Assembly (NCBI RefSeq): GCF_013170805.1
Contig: NZ_CP051293.1
Span: 4,656,001-4,720,000, forward strand
DNA length: 64,000 bases
Direction: 5' to 3'
Source: Mesorhizobium sp. NZP2077
GTDB lineage: Bacteria; Pseudomonadota; Alphaproteobacteria; Rhizobiales; Rhizobiaceae
Position numbers and translations under genes: made by a program. How positions within the stretch are numbered: the first letter of the stretch is position 1; the number at the start of each line of letters is the position of its first letter. A model generated the notes under the pieces. The model made no database searches, had not been told where the DNA came from, and saw only the letters and a list, made by a program, of their open reading frames with translations. Below are positions 56,294 to 64,000 of the stretch, in pieces.

Positions 56294-56400
56294 CTGGCGC
56301 AAGTGCGCCAGCCTCTGCCTGCCTAAAGCGTGACCCGCTTTAGGCTTTTGCTTTATGCATGTCGTTGTCCCAAAACCGAGGTCACCTTTGGGCGACATGC
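56294..56400. repeat. Rhizobial mosaic palindromic repeat, copy C
   Basis: Three palindromes in a row: CTGGCGC/GCGCCAG (56294-56311), CTAAAGCG/CGCTTTAG (56323-56343) and, after a T-rich linker, the 44-bp module (56357-56400) with arms GCATGTCG/CGACATGC and core CCCAAAACCG...CACCTTTGGG. The same plan (small palindrome, linker, 44-bp palindrome) is found at 19928-20030. It lies between sufT and sufA and is probably transcribed. Confidence 0.8.
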
Positions 56401-56401
56401 A

Positions 56402-56794
56402 CTAGTACCAGCCCACCGCGACCTGCGCCTCTTCCGACATGCGGTCTGCGGACCAGGGCGGGTCGAAGGTCATGTTGACCTCGACGCCGGAGACGCCTTC
56501 GACGGCACCAACTGCATTCTCCACCCAGCCGGGCATTTCGCCGGCCACCGGGCAGCCAGGGGCTGTCAGCGTCATGTCGATCTTGACCGAGCGGTTGTCC
56601 TCGATGTCGATCTTGTAGATGAGGCCGAGTTCGTAGATGTCGGCCGGGATTTCCGGGTCATAGACCGTCTTCAGCGCCGAGACGATGTCGTCGGTCAGCC
56701 GTGCCAGTTCGTCGGCGGGAATGGCCGAAGCGGAAACCAGCGGATTGATAGCCGTTTCCGGCAAGGTCTCGGTGGTGTGGCTAGCGTCATCCAT
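56402..56794 (-). CDS. sufT: SUF system DUF59/MIP18 protein (SufT-like)
   Basis: 130 residues from the ATG at 56794; a GTG at 56803 overlapping the sufS stop (GTGA) would give 133. ALKTVYDPEIPADIYELGLIYKIDIED and LTAPGCPVAGEMPGWVENAV are the DUF59 signature with the conserved Asp-Pro-Glu and Cys. SufT-type proteins help mature or repair iron-sulfur proteins. Between sufS and sufA. Confidence 0.9.
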   Translation of the reverse strand: MDDASHTTETLPETAINPLVSASAIPADELARLTDDIVSALKTVYDPEIPADIYELGLIYKIDIEDNRSVKIDMTLTAPGCPVAGEMPGWVENAVGAVEGVSGVEVNMTFDPPWSADRMSEEAQVAVGWY

Positions 56795-56799
56795 GATCG

Positions 56800-58047
56800 T
56801 CACCCGAAGAATTTGCGCGCTTTCTCAAGCGCCTCGGCCAAAGCGTCGACTTCGGCCCTGGTATTATACATGCCAAACGATGCCCTGCATGTGGAAGTTA
56901 CGCCAAAGCGTTTCAACAGCGGCTGGGCACAATGGGTGCCCGCGCGCACGGCAACGCCCTGCCTGTCTATCACCATCGACACGTCATGAGCATGAATGCC
57001 TTGCAGTTCGAAGGAGATGATGGCGCCCTTGCCCGGCGCGTCACCGAAGATGCGTAGCGAATTGATGGCGCGCAGCCGCTCATGCGCGTAAGTCTTGAGA
57101 TCTTCCTCATGCGCGGCGATGCGCTCGCGGCCGATCTTTTCCATGTAGTCGAGGGCAGCACCCAGCCCGATCGCCTGGACGATCGGCGGCGTGCCAGCCT
57201 CGAAGCGATGCGGCGGCTCGTTGTAGGTGACGATATCTTCCGTCACCTCCTCGATCATCTCGCCACCGCCCATGAAGGGCCGCATGCCGGCGAGAATGTC
57301 CTTCTTGCCGTAGAGCACGCCGATGCCCGACGGGCCGTAGACCTTGTGGCCGGTGAAGACAAAGAAGTCGCAGTCGAGATCCTGCACGTCGATCGGCATG
57401 TGCACGGCGCTCTGGCTGCCGTCGACGAGCACAGGAATGCCGCGCGAATGGGCGATGCGCACGATTTCCTTGATCGGCGTCACCGTGCCCAGGGCATTCG
57501 ACATCTGGGTGATGGCAACGAGCTTGGTGCGGTCGGTCAGTCGCTTCTCGAATTCCTCAATGTGGAAGACGCCGAGATCGTCGACCGGCACCCAGACCAG
57601 CTTGGCGCCCTGGCGCTCGCGAATGAAATGCCAGGGCACGATGTTGGAGTGGTGCTCCATGATCGACAGCACGATCTCATCGCCCTCGCCGATATTGGGC
57701 ATGCCATAGCCATAGGCAACCGTATTGATCGCCGCCGTCGTGTTCGAGGTGAAGACGATGTTGTCGGTGCTCGGCGCATTGAGGAAGCGGCGCACCGTCT
57801 CACGTGCCTTTTCATAGGCATCGGTCGCGGCATTGGACAGGAAATGCAGCCCACGATGAACGTTGGCGTATTCCTGGCTGTAGGCGTGCTGGATGGTGTC
57901 GAGCACCACCTGCGGCTTCTGTGCCGAGGCGCCATTGTCGAGATAGACCAGTGGCTTGCCGTAGACTTCGCGCGACAGGATCGGGAAGTCGCGACGGATC
58001 GCCTCGACGTCGTAGAAATCTCCAATCTTGCCTGGAGCGTTCATCAT
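56800..58047 (-). CDS. sufS: Cysteine desulfurase SufS
   Basis: 415 residues. PLP lysine at residue 235 (FTGHKVYGPSG) and active-site Cys373 in RAGTHCAQPLL, the group II pattern. FPILSREVYGKPLVYLDNGASAQKP is the usual start. It frees sulfur from cysteine for SufBCD. No SufE is seen in the window; in this class SufE may be elsewhere. Two bases separate it from sufD. Confidence 0.97.
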   Translation of the reverse strand: MMNAPGKIGDFYDVEAIRRDFPILSREVYGKPLVYLDNGASAQKPQVVLDTIQHAYSQEYANVHRGLHFLSNAATDAYEKARETVRRFLNAPSTDNIVFTSNTTAAINTVAYGYGMPNIGEGDEIVLSIMEHHSNIVPWHFIRERQGAKLVWVPVDDLGVFHIEEFEKRLTDRTKLVAITQMSNALGTVTPIKEIVRIAHSRGIPVLVDGSQSAVHMPIDVQDLDCDFFVFTGHKVYGPSGIGVLYGKKDILAGMRPFMGGGEMIEEVTEDIVTYNEPPHRFEAGTPPIVQAIGLGAALDYMEKIGRERIAAHEEDLKTYAHERLRAINSLRIFGDAPGKGAIISFELQGIHAHDVSMVIDRQGVAVRAGTHCAQPLLKRFGVTSTCRASFGMYNTRAEVDALAEALEKARKFFG

Positions 58048-58048
58048 T

Positions 58049-59317
58049 TCACCCGTGCGTCACAAACCAGTCGCCGAGCTTCGCTTCCAGCGCCTCGACT
58101 ATGACTTCGTCGTCCAGTTCCTCGATCACCTCGGCAACGAACGCCTTGACCAGGAGGCCGCGGGCGCTCTTCTCGTCGACGCCGCGCGCCATCAGGTAGA
58201 ACAGATGGCCGTGGTCGATCTCGGTGACCGTCGCGCCATGGCCGCAGATGACGTCATCGGCGAAGATTTCAAGCTCCGGCTTGGTCGAGAACTCGCCATC
58301 GTCCGACAAAAGCAGCGTGTTGCAGGCCATCTTGGCGTTGGTCTTCTGGGCGTACTGATGGACGTTGATCCGGCCCTGGAAGACGCCGCGCGCCTTGCCC
58401 GTCACCACATTGCGGATGACCTCCGTCGACGTCGTATGCGGCACGGCGTGGTCGAGCACCATGGTCACGTCGGTGTGGGTGTCGCCGGCTAGCAGGTTGA
58501 TGCCGCGCAGCTTGAAATCGGCGCCCTCGCCTGTCGTCCTGATCATGATCTCCTGGCGCACCAGCCTGCCGCCGGCGTTCATGACGAACAGCGTCAGCTT
58601 CGCGTTCTTGCCGATATGGGCCTTGAACTGCGCCAGATGCGTCGCCGTCTCCGGCTGCTCCTGGACGATCAGCCACGTCACCTCGGCACCCTCGCCGAGC
58701 ACGAGCTGGCTGACGGAACTGACCAGAGCGGCGCCATCTCCTGCCTGACGCTCGACGATGACCGCCTTGGCGCCCGCGCCGACGCGCACCGGCAGGCGCA
58801 CATGGGTCTGGCCGCCGGCCTGCAAATTCTGCAGTTCGATCGGCTTTTCGAGTTCAGCGCCATCGGCGATGTCGACAAAATAGCCGTCGGCAACGAAGGC
58901 AGTGTTCAGCGCACCGATGGCATCGTCGCTGCCATAGGGATCGAGGCCTGGCGCGATGCTGCCATCAATCAGCTTTTCCGACAGGCGCTGGACGGTAACG
59001 CCTTCGATATCAGGCGTCTTCGCGTCGGACTTGCCGTTGAGGATCGCCAACACCGCGGAGCCTTCGACAATCGGCGCAACCGCTTTTGCCGCCGCGGCCG
59101 GGTCGAAGTCCGGCACCGTGTTCAACAGCCGGCGCAGGTCCGTATAGTGCCAGGATTCGATGCGCCGCGTCGGCAGGCCGTGCTTGATCGCCTCGATGGC
59201 GTCGTCGCGCTTCAGCATCACCGCGCCGTCACCCGGCAGCAGCGACAGCCGGTCGCCGAACGCGTCGATCAGCGCCGTTTCGGCCGGTGTCCGCTGCGGT
59301 TGTGTGTGCATATTCAT
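58049..59317 (-). CDS. sufD: Fe-S cluster assembly protein SufD
   Basis: 422 residues from the ATG at 59317, which has AGAGG eight bases upstream; an ATG six codons earlier lacks a site. The SufB/SufD beta-helix pattern is seen in RRIESWHYTDLRRLLNTVPDF and ARGVFQGRINVHQYAQKTNAKMACNTLLLSDDGEFSTKPELEIFADDVICGHGATVTEID. It partners SufB and SufC in the scaffold complex. Confidence 0.96.
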   Translation of the reverse strand: MNMHTQPQRTPAETALIDAFGDRLSLLPGDGAVMLKRDDAIEAIKHGLPTRRIESWHYTDLRRLLNTVPDFDPAAAAKAVAPIVEGSAVLAILNGKSDAKTPDIEGVTVQRLSEKLIDGSIAPGLDPYGSDDAIGALNTAFVADGYFVDIADGAELEKPIELQNLQAGGQTHVRLPVRVGAGAKAVIVERQAGDGAALVSSVSQLVLGEGAEVTWLIVQEQPETATHLAQFKAHIGKNAKLTLFVMNAGGRLVRQEIMIRTTGEGADFKLRGINLLAGDTHTDVTMVLDHAVPHTTSTEVIRNVVTGKARGVFQGRINVHQYAQKTNAKMACNTLLLSDDGEFSTKPELEIFADDVICGHGATVTEIDHGHLFYLMARGVDEKSARGLLVKAFVAEVIEELDDEVIVEALEAKLGDWFVTHG

Positions 59318-59336
59318 CAGCTTCGCCTCTGGCATC

Positions 59337-60092
59337 TCACGCGGCTTCGCCGATCACGCCGGCATAGCCGTTGGCTTCGAGGTCGAGCGCCAGCGATTTG
59401 TCGCCGGACTTGATGACCTGGCCCTTGTAGAGCACGTGCACGCTATCGGGCACGATGTGTTCGAGCAGGCGCTGGTAGTGGGTGATGACCAGGAACGCCC
59501 GGTCGGGCGCGCGCAAAGCGTTGACGCCGTCGGAGACGATCTTCAGCGCATCGATGTCGAGGCCGGAATCGGTCTCATCGAGCACGCACAGCTTCGGCTC
59601 CAGGAGCTTCATCTGCAGGATCTCGGCGCGCTTCTTCTCGCCGCCGGAGAAACCGACATTGAGCGGCCGCTTCAGCATCGCCATGTCCATGCTGAGCGAG
59701 GCTGCGGCTTCTTTCACCCGCTTCAGGAATTCCGGGATTTTCAACGGCTCCTCGCCGCGCGCCTTGCGCTGCTCGTTCATCGCCACCTTCAGGAATTCCA
59801 TGGTCGCGACGCCCGGTATCTCCATCGGATACTGGAAGGCGAGGAAGATGCCCGACGTAGCGCGCTCGGCCGGATCCATTTCGAGGATCGACTGGCCGTT
59901 GTATAGGATGTCGCCCTCGGTCACCTCATAGTCCTCACGGCCGGCGAGGATGTAGGACAGCGTCGATTTGCCCGAGCCGTTCGGGCCCATGATCGCGGCG
60001 ACCTCGCCGGCTTTCACCGTCAGGTTCAGGCCGCGGATGATTTCGGTGCCGTCATCGACGATGCGGGCGTGCAGGTTCTTGATCTCAAGCAT
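59337..60092 (-). CDS. sufC: Fe-S cluster assembly ATPase SufC
   Basis: 251 residues from the ATG at 60092. ABC ATPase with Walker A GPNGSGKST (36-44), signature VGFSGGEKKR and Walker B LCVLDETDSGLDIDAL. It powers the SufBCD scaffold. Its start overlaps by eight bases the end of the small membrane-protein gene, and its end lies 19 bases before the sufD start. Confidence 0.97.
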   Translation of the reverse strand: MLEIKNLHARIVDDGTEIIRGLNLTVKAGEVAAIMGPNGSGKSTLSYILAGREDYEVTEGDILYNGQSILEMDPAERATSGIFLAFQYPMEIPGVATMEFLKVAMNEQRKARGEEPLKIPEFLKRVKEAAASLSMDMAMLKRPLNVGFSGGEKKRAEILQMKLLEPKLCVLDETDSGLDIDALKIVSDGVNALRAPDRAFLVITHYQRLLEHIVPDSVHVLYKGQVIKSGDKSLALDLEANGYAGVIGEAA

Positions 60093-60372
60093 TGTTCTTT
60101 TCTCTGAAATAGTCGTCGTAAGTGATCGAATAGTCGGTGTGGCTGCGCTGCAGCGCCTTGAACCACCAGAAGGACAAGCCGAAGCCGATGGCGAAGACGG
60201 CAATGCCGACGTAGAGGTTGACGAAGGCTGCCAAGAGGACGCCGGCGAACGCCGAGACGACAGTCGCGCCGGCGTATTTCGCCATGGCTATGTTGCCCTC
60301 ACGGCGTACAGCCCACAGCCACCGCCAGCGGACAGCAAACCAGATGTCCTCCTTCGGCCGCTGCGTCGCCAT
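60085..60372 (-). CDS. Small membrane protein inside the SUF operon
   Basis: 95 residues from the ATG at 60372 (a GTG at 60378 directly overlaps the sufB stop). Basic N-terminus rich in Trp and Arg (WFAVRWRWLWAVRREGN), then two membrane helices around residues 32-70 and a soluble tail QRSHTDYSITYDDYFREKN. Not one of the known SUF components. It lies between sufB and sufC and overlaps both neighbours, so it is translated with them. Role unknown. Confidence 0.78.
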   Translation of the reverse strand: MATQRPKEDIWFAVRWRWLWAVRREGNIAMAKYAGATVVSAFAGVLLAAFVNLYVGIAVFAIGFGLSFWWFKALQRSHTDYSITYDDYFREKNNA

Positions 60373-60377
60373 GGTCA

Positions 60378-61895
60378 CTAGCCCACCGAGCCTTCCAGCG
60401 AGATGCCAATCAGCTTCTGCGCCTCGACGGCAAACTCCATCGGTAGCTGCTGGATGACATCCTTGACGAAGCCGTTGACGATCAGCGCGATCGCTTCCTC
60501 TTCGGGAATGCCGCGCTGCATGACGTAGAATTTCTGGTCCTCGGAAATCTTGGACGTTGTCGCTTCATGCTCGAACTGCGCCGTCGAATTCTTGGCTTCC
60601 ATGTAAGGCACCGTGTGCGCGCCGCACTGGTCGCCGATCAAAAGCGAGTCACAGTTGGTGAAGTTGCGGGCGTTGGTCGCCTTGCGGTGCGCCGAGACCT
60701 GGCCGCGATAGGTGTTCTGCGAAAAGCCGGCGGCGATGCCCTTGGAGATGATGCGGCTCGACGTGTTCTTGCCGAGATGGATCATCTTGGTGCCGCTGTC
60801 GACCTGCTGATAACCGTTCGATACGGCGATCGAATAGAACTCGCCCTGGGAATCGTCACCGCGCAGGATGCAGCTCGGGTACTTCCAGGTGATGGCCGAG
60901 CCGGTTTCGACCTGCGTCCACGAGATCTTCGAACGGTCGCCACGGCAGTCGCCGCGCTTGGTGACGAAATTGTAGATGCCGCCCTTGCCCTCGGCGTCGC
61001 CGGGGTACCAGTTCTGCACCGTCGAATATTTGATCTCGGCATCGTCGAGCGCCACCAGTTCCACGACCGCCGCATGCAGCTGGTTCTCGTCGCGCTGCGG
61101 CGCCGTGCATCCTTCGAGATAGGAAACGTAAGCCCCCTCCTCGGCGATGATCAGCGTACGCTCGAACTGGCCGGTGTTCTTCTCGTTCATGCGGAAATAA
61201 GTCGACAACTCCATCGGGCAGCGGACGCCCTTGGGCACGAAGACGAAGGAGCCGTCGGTGAAGACGGCCGAATTCAGCGTCGCGTAGTAATTGTCGGAGG
61301 TCGGCACCACGGAGCCGAGATACTTTTTCACCAGCTCCGGATGCTCGCGGATGGCTTCCGAGATCGAGCAGAAGATGACGCCCGCCTGCGCCAGCTCCTT
61401 CTTGAAGGTGGTGACGACGGAGACGGAATCGAACACCGCATCGACGGCGACACGGCCCGACTTGTAGACGTTGTCACTGGGCTCTTCGAGATCGGAGGCA
61501 TCCGTCTTCTGCACGCCGGCGAGGATTTCCTGTTCCCGCAGCGGAATGCCGAGCTTCTCGTAGACCTTCAAGAGTTCGGGATCCACGTCGCTGAGCGACG
61601 ACGGGCCGGGCGTGCTCTTGGGCGCCGCGTAGAAGTAGATATCCTGGAAATCGATCTTCGGATAATGAACGCGCGCCCAGGTCGGCTCTTCCAGCGTCAG
61701 CCAGCGCCGATAGGCTTCCAGGCGCCATTCCAGCATCCAGGACGGTTCGTCCTTCTTGGCCGAAATGAAACGGATGATGTCTTCGCTCAGGCCCTTCGGG
61801 GCCTTGTCGACAGCGATTTCGGTCTGGAAGCCGTATTTGTATTGGTCGACGTCGATCTTTCGGACCCGATCGATCGTGTCCTGCACAGCAGGCAT
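60378..61895 (-). CDS. sufB: Fe-S cluster assembly protein SufB
   Basis: 505 residues. Typical stretches are [132 protein letters not shown] and [12 protein letters not shown]. Scaffold on which the cluster is built with SufC and SufD. It starts about 185 bases after the cysteine desulfurase gene; whether there is an internal promoter is not clear. Confidence 0.97.
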   Translation of the reverse strand: MPAVQDTIDRVRKIDVDQYKYGFQTEIAVDKAPKGLSEDIIRFISAKKDEPSWMLEWRLEAYRRWLTLEEPTWARVHYPKIDFQDIYFYAAPKSTPGPSSLSDVDPELLKVYEKLGIPLREQEILAGVQKTDASDLEEPSDNVYKSGRVAVDAVFDSVSVVTTFKKELAQAGVIFCSISEAIREHPELVKKYLGSVVPTSDNYYATLNSAVFTDGSFVFVPKGVRCPMELSTYFRMNEKNTGQFERTLIIAEEGAYVSYLEGCTAPQRDENQLHAAVVELVALDDAEIKYSTVQNWYPGDAEGKGGIYNFVTKRGDCRGDRSKISWTQVETGSAITWKYPSCILRGDDSQGEFYSIAVSNGYQQVDSGTKMIHLGKNTSSRIISKGIAAGFSQNTYRGQVSAHRKATNARNFTNCDSLLIGDQCGAHTVPYMEAKNSTAQFEHEATTSKISEDQKFYVMQRGIPEEEAIALIVNGFVKDVIQQLPMEFAVEAQKLIGISLEGSVG

Positions 61896-62079
61896 ATGCG
61901 TTCTCCATCCACGCCGGGGTCAAGGCCCGACAGTTTTCAAACTATGGCACCACCGAAATAAATGCCTTTGCGGCGCTCGCGGCAGCGTAAGTTCCATATA
62001 GTGCATCTCGACCGGAAATTCACCGGCCAGCATGAAACGCACGGCTCTACCAGGCCGAAAGGCCCAAAATCGTCAACCG

Positions 62080-63258
62080 CTACGCGGCTTCTTCTCTACC
62101 CGCCTTTTCCCTGGCGGCTTGCCGTGCGGCAATGCCCGCCAGCGCCGTGCGGAACAACTCGATGTCCTCGGCACCCGTCGCCGAACCGATCGACACGCGC
62201 AAGGCGCCGAGACTGTCGCCGTAGCCCATGGCCTTCAGCACATGGCTCGGTCCGACCTTGCCAGACGAACAGGCGGAGCCGGCCGAAAGCGCCACGCCGG
62301 CTAGATCAAAGGCAATCTGCGCGGTTTCGGCTTTGACGCCCGCAATAGCGAAGAATGTCGTGTTGGCAAGCCTTGGCGCGCCGGTTCCAAAGATTTCCGC
62401 CTCCGGCACCAGCATTTTCACGATGGCCTCGATCGCGTCGCGGCGCTCGCGCACCGCATCGATCGCCGGCAGTTCCGCCAGCGCCTCGCGTGCGGCGGCG
62501 CCGAAACCGGCAATGGCGGCGAGATTTTCCGTGCCACCGCGATGGCCCTTTTCCTGGCCGCCGCCATTGATCAGAGGCTTCGGCATCATCAGGTCGGGCG
62601 CGGCGACGATGGCGCCGACACCCTTGGGGCCACCGATCTTGTGCGAAGACAGAATCAAATAGTCGGCGTAACCCGCTGACATATCGATCGAAATGCGGCC
62701 CCCGGCCTGAACCGCGTCGACGACAAGAATGCCGCCCGCGGCCTTGACGATCTCGGCGATCCGATCGATCGGCTGGATGACGCCGGTCTCGTTGTTGGCG
62801 GCATGGATCGCCACCAGCGGCAGGCCATCGGCCTTGTCGTGACCGGCAAGCGCCGCCGCCAGAGCAGCAAGGTCGGCAATGCCATTGGCATCGACACCGA
62901 TGCGCGTCACCTGCGCTGCCGGAAAGCGTCCGCCATTCAGCAGGCAGGGATGATCGGCCGCGCAGACGTAAAGCCGGCTCATGCGCACACCGCCGCGCCC
63001 CATCTGCCAGTCGGGTGAAAGCAGCGTCGACGCAGCCTCGGTCGCACCGGAGGTGAACACGACATGATCGGGCCTGGCATTCACCAGCGCCGCAACCTCG
63101 CGCCTTGCCGTCTCGATCAGGCGCCGCGCGGCGCGGCCTTCGGCATGGACCGACGACGGGTTGGCGGCCACATCAAGCGCCGCGACCATAGCCTCGCGTG
63201 CCGCTGGGAGCAGCGGCGCACTGGCATTATAGTCGAGATAGGCGCGTTTTGCGGCCAT
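62080..63258 (-). CDS. Cysteine desulfurase, NifS/IscS-type
   Basis: 392 residues from the ATG at 63258. YLDYNASAPLLPAAREAMVAAL is the group I start; PLP lysine 207 in LSSHKIGGPKGVG and active-site Cys330 in SAGSACSSGKV. It is the first gene of the SUF group in rhizobia, upstream of sufB, and gives the operon a second desulfurase besides SufS. The promoter side carries an Irr-type iron box. Confidence 0.93.
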   Translation of the reverse strand: MAAKRAYLDYNASAPLLPAAREAMVAALDVAANPSSVHAEGRAARRLIETARREVAALVNARPDHVVFTSGATEAASTLLSPDWQMGRGGVRMSRLYVCAADHPCLLNGGRFPAAQVTRIGVDANGIADLAALAAALAGHDKADGLPLVAIHAANNETGVIQPIDRIAEIVKAAGGILVVDAVQAGGRISIDMSAGYADYLILSSHKIGGPKGVGAIVAAPDLMMPKPLINGGGQEKGHRGGTENLAAIAGFGAAAREALAELPAIDAVRERRDAIEAIVKMLVPEAEIFGTGAPRLANTTFFAIAGVKAETAQIAFDLAGVALSAGSACSSGKVGPSHVLKAMGYGDSLGALRVSIGSATGAEDIELFRTALAGIAARQAAREKAGREEAA

Positions 63259-63387
63259 TTTCGTCCAGTTGATCCCGTCAGACGCCATTCGGTTGTCGTA
63301 TGGCGTTATTTCCTTGAAATTCCAAGGCGAGCCGTCCTATTTACGCGGCTTGCGGCGCGGGTGGCCGGGCTCGACGTCAGGCCACTC

Positions 63388-63408
63388 AGTTTTGAATAGT
63401 TCTAAACT
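63388..63408. promoter_or_regulatory. Probable Irr binding site (iron control element)
   Basis: The site reads TTTTGAA-TAG-TTCTAAA (63390-63406), one mismatch from the ICE consensus TTTAGAA-N3-TTCTAAA, and the symmetry extends to AG...CT on both sides. A further TTCTAA follows at 63411-63416. It lies 130 bases upstream of the desulfurase start and 89 bases upstream of the divergent hydrolase. Irr is known to control the suf operon in Rhizobiales. Confidence 0.65.
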
Positions 63409-63496
63409 AGCTTCTAAGAAGACGCTCGCCCTGCGTCAAGGCCAGAGGACGACACGTTCCGGGCGCCGCGCATTCGTATAGTAAGTGGAGTATTTC

Positions 63497-64000
63497 ATGC
63501 CTGAGGTCATTTTCACCGGTCCGGCCGGTCGCCTGGAGGGACGGTACCAGCCTTCCAAGGAAAAGAGCGCGCCGATTGCCATCGTGTTGCATCCGCATCC
63601 GCAATTCGGCGGCACGATGAACAACAAGATCGTCTACGACCTCTTCTATATGTTCCAGAAGCGCGATTTCACCACGCTGCGCTTCAATTTCCGCGGCATC
63701 GGCCGCAGCCAGGGCGAATTCGACCACGGCACCGGCGAATTGTCGGATGCGGCGGCCGCCCTCGACTGGGTGCAGTCGCTGCATCCGGATTCCAAGAGCT
63801 GCTGGGTCGCCGGTTACTCCTTTGGCTCGTGGATCGGCATGCAGCTTTTGATGCGCCGGCCCGAGATCGAAGGCTTCATCTCGATCGCGCCGCAGCCCAA
63901 CACCTATGATTTCTCGTTCCTGGCGCCCTGCCCGTCATCAGGCCTGATCATCCATGGCGATGCCGACAAGGTGGCGCCGCCGAAGGATGTGCAAGGCCTG
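63497..64000 (+). CDS. Alpha/beta hydrolase (partial, runs off the window)
   Basis: 168 codons are present from the ATG at 63497 (GGAG six bases upstream) without a stop. The fold is visible as AIVLHPHPQFGGTMNNKIVYDLFYMFQKRDFTTLRFNFRGIGRSQGEFDHG, nucleophile elbow GYSFGS, and LIIHGDADKVAPP for the acid. It matches the COG2945-type hydrolase usually annotated as a dienelactone-hydrolase-like or acyl-esterase. Divergent from the desulfurase gene, sharing the iron-box region. Confidence 0.88.
   Translation, partial: MPEVIFTGPAGRLEGRYQPSKEKSAPIAIVLHPHPQFGGTMNNKIVYDLFYMFQKRDFTTLRFNFRGIGRSQGEFDHGTGELSDAAAALDWVQSLHPDSKSCWVAGYSFGSWIGMQLLMRRPEIEGFISIAPQPNTYDFSFLAPCPSSGLIIHGDADKVAPPKDVQGL

Noticed and set aside
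60567..61961. 464-codon open frame on the plus strand
   Set aside because: Antisense to sufB; no protein family pattern.

Overview
The window reads as chromosome of an alphaproteobacterium of the order Rhizobiales (Hyphomicrobiales), most likely Mesorhizobium or a close relative. This is inferred from the high G+C, the gene order zeta-inhibitor / purC-purS-purQ ... purL-bolA-grxD, a SUF operon with two cysteine desulfurases, and dispersed palindromic intergenic repeats of rhizobial type. No rRNA, tRNA, CRISPR array, phage gene or insertion sequence was seen.

Layout. 1-4196: a tightly packed catabolic operon (3' end of a dimethylformamidase-like subunit, class III aminotransferase, BKACE-type beta-keto acid cleavage enzyme, GNAT acetyltransferase, acetylpolyamine-amidohydrolase-like deacetylase). 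4206-8282: a class V aminotransferase, an aldo/keto reductase, a J-domain-like protein, a structured intergenic region that may encode a small RNA, a 54-residue DUF1127-like protein and a DUF1993 protein. 8426-10406: two exported proteins. 10439-15967: a maturation module for CO-dehydrogenase/xanthine-dehydrogenase-type molybdenum enzymes (MoxR ATPase, VWA CoxE, split XdhC, MPT-binding/MobA fusion) without the enzyme itself. 16147-24313: substrate-binding protein plus P1 peptidase, small DUF proteins, purB, a two-domain VOC protein with a Tat-like signal, a small hydrolase and a membrane acyltransferase. 24369-36916: HpaI-type aldolase, F1-ATPase zeta inhibitor, and de novo purine genes purC, purS, purQ and purL interrupted by unrelated genes, then bolA, grxD and an efflux pump. 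36964-45283: inositol-phosphatase-like protein, ttcA, rpsD, two small secreted cationic proteins, an RNB ribonuclease, murI, trmJ-like and icd. 45285-52496: unknown protein, GST, membrane proteins, alaS and recA. 52778-55803: pseudouridine catabolism (kinase plus glycosidase), TfoX-like and GFA proteins. 55837-63258: the SUF iron-sulfur operon. From 63497: an alpha/beta hydrolase running off the window.

How the parts work together. The SUF genes form one iron-sulfur assembly pathway. Upstream of the first desulfurase lies an almost perfect match to the Irr iron-control element. BolA and the CGFS glutaredoxin next to purL belong to the same iron biology. Purine genes are spread over three sites (purB; purC-S-Q; purL). 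Many neighbouring genes overlap by ATGA, GTGA or TTGA, pointing to translational coupling. The most interesting non-gene signals are a 44-bp palindromic repeat present three times with changed but still paired arms, a candidate small RNA near 7.4 kb, and terminator-like hairpins in the alaS leader.
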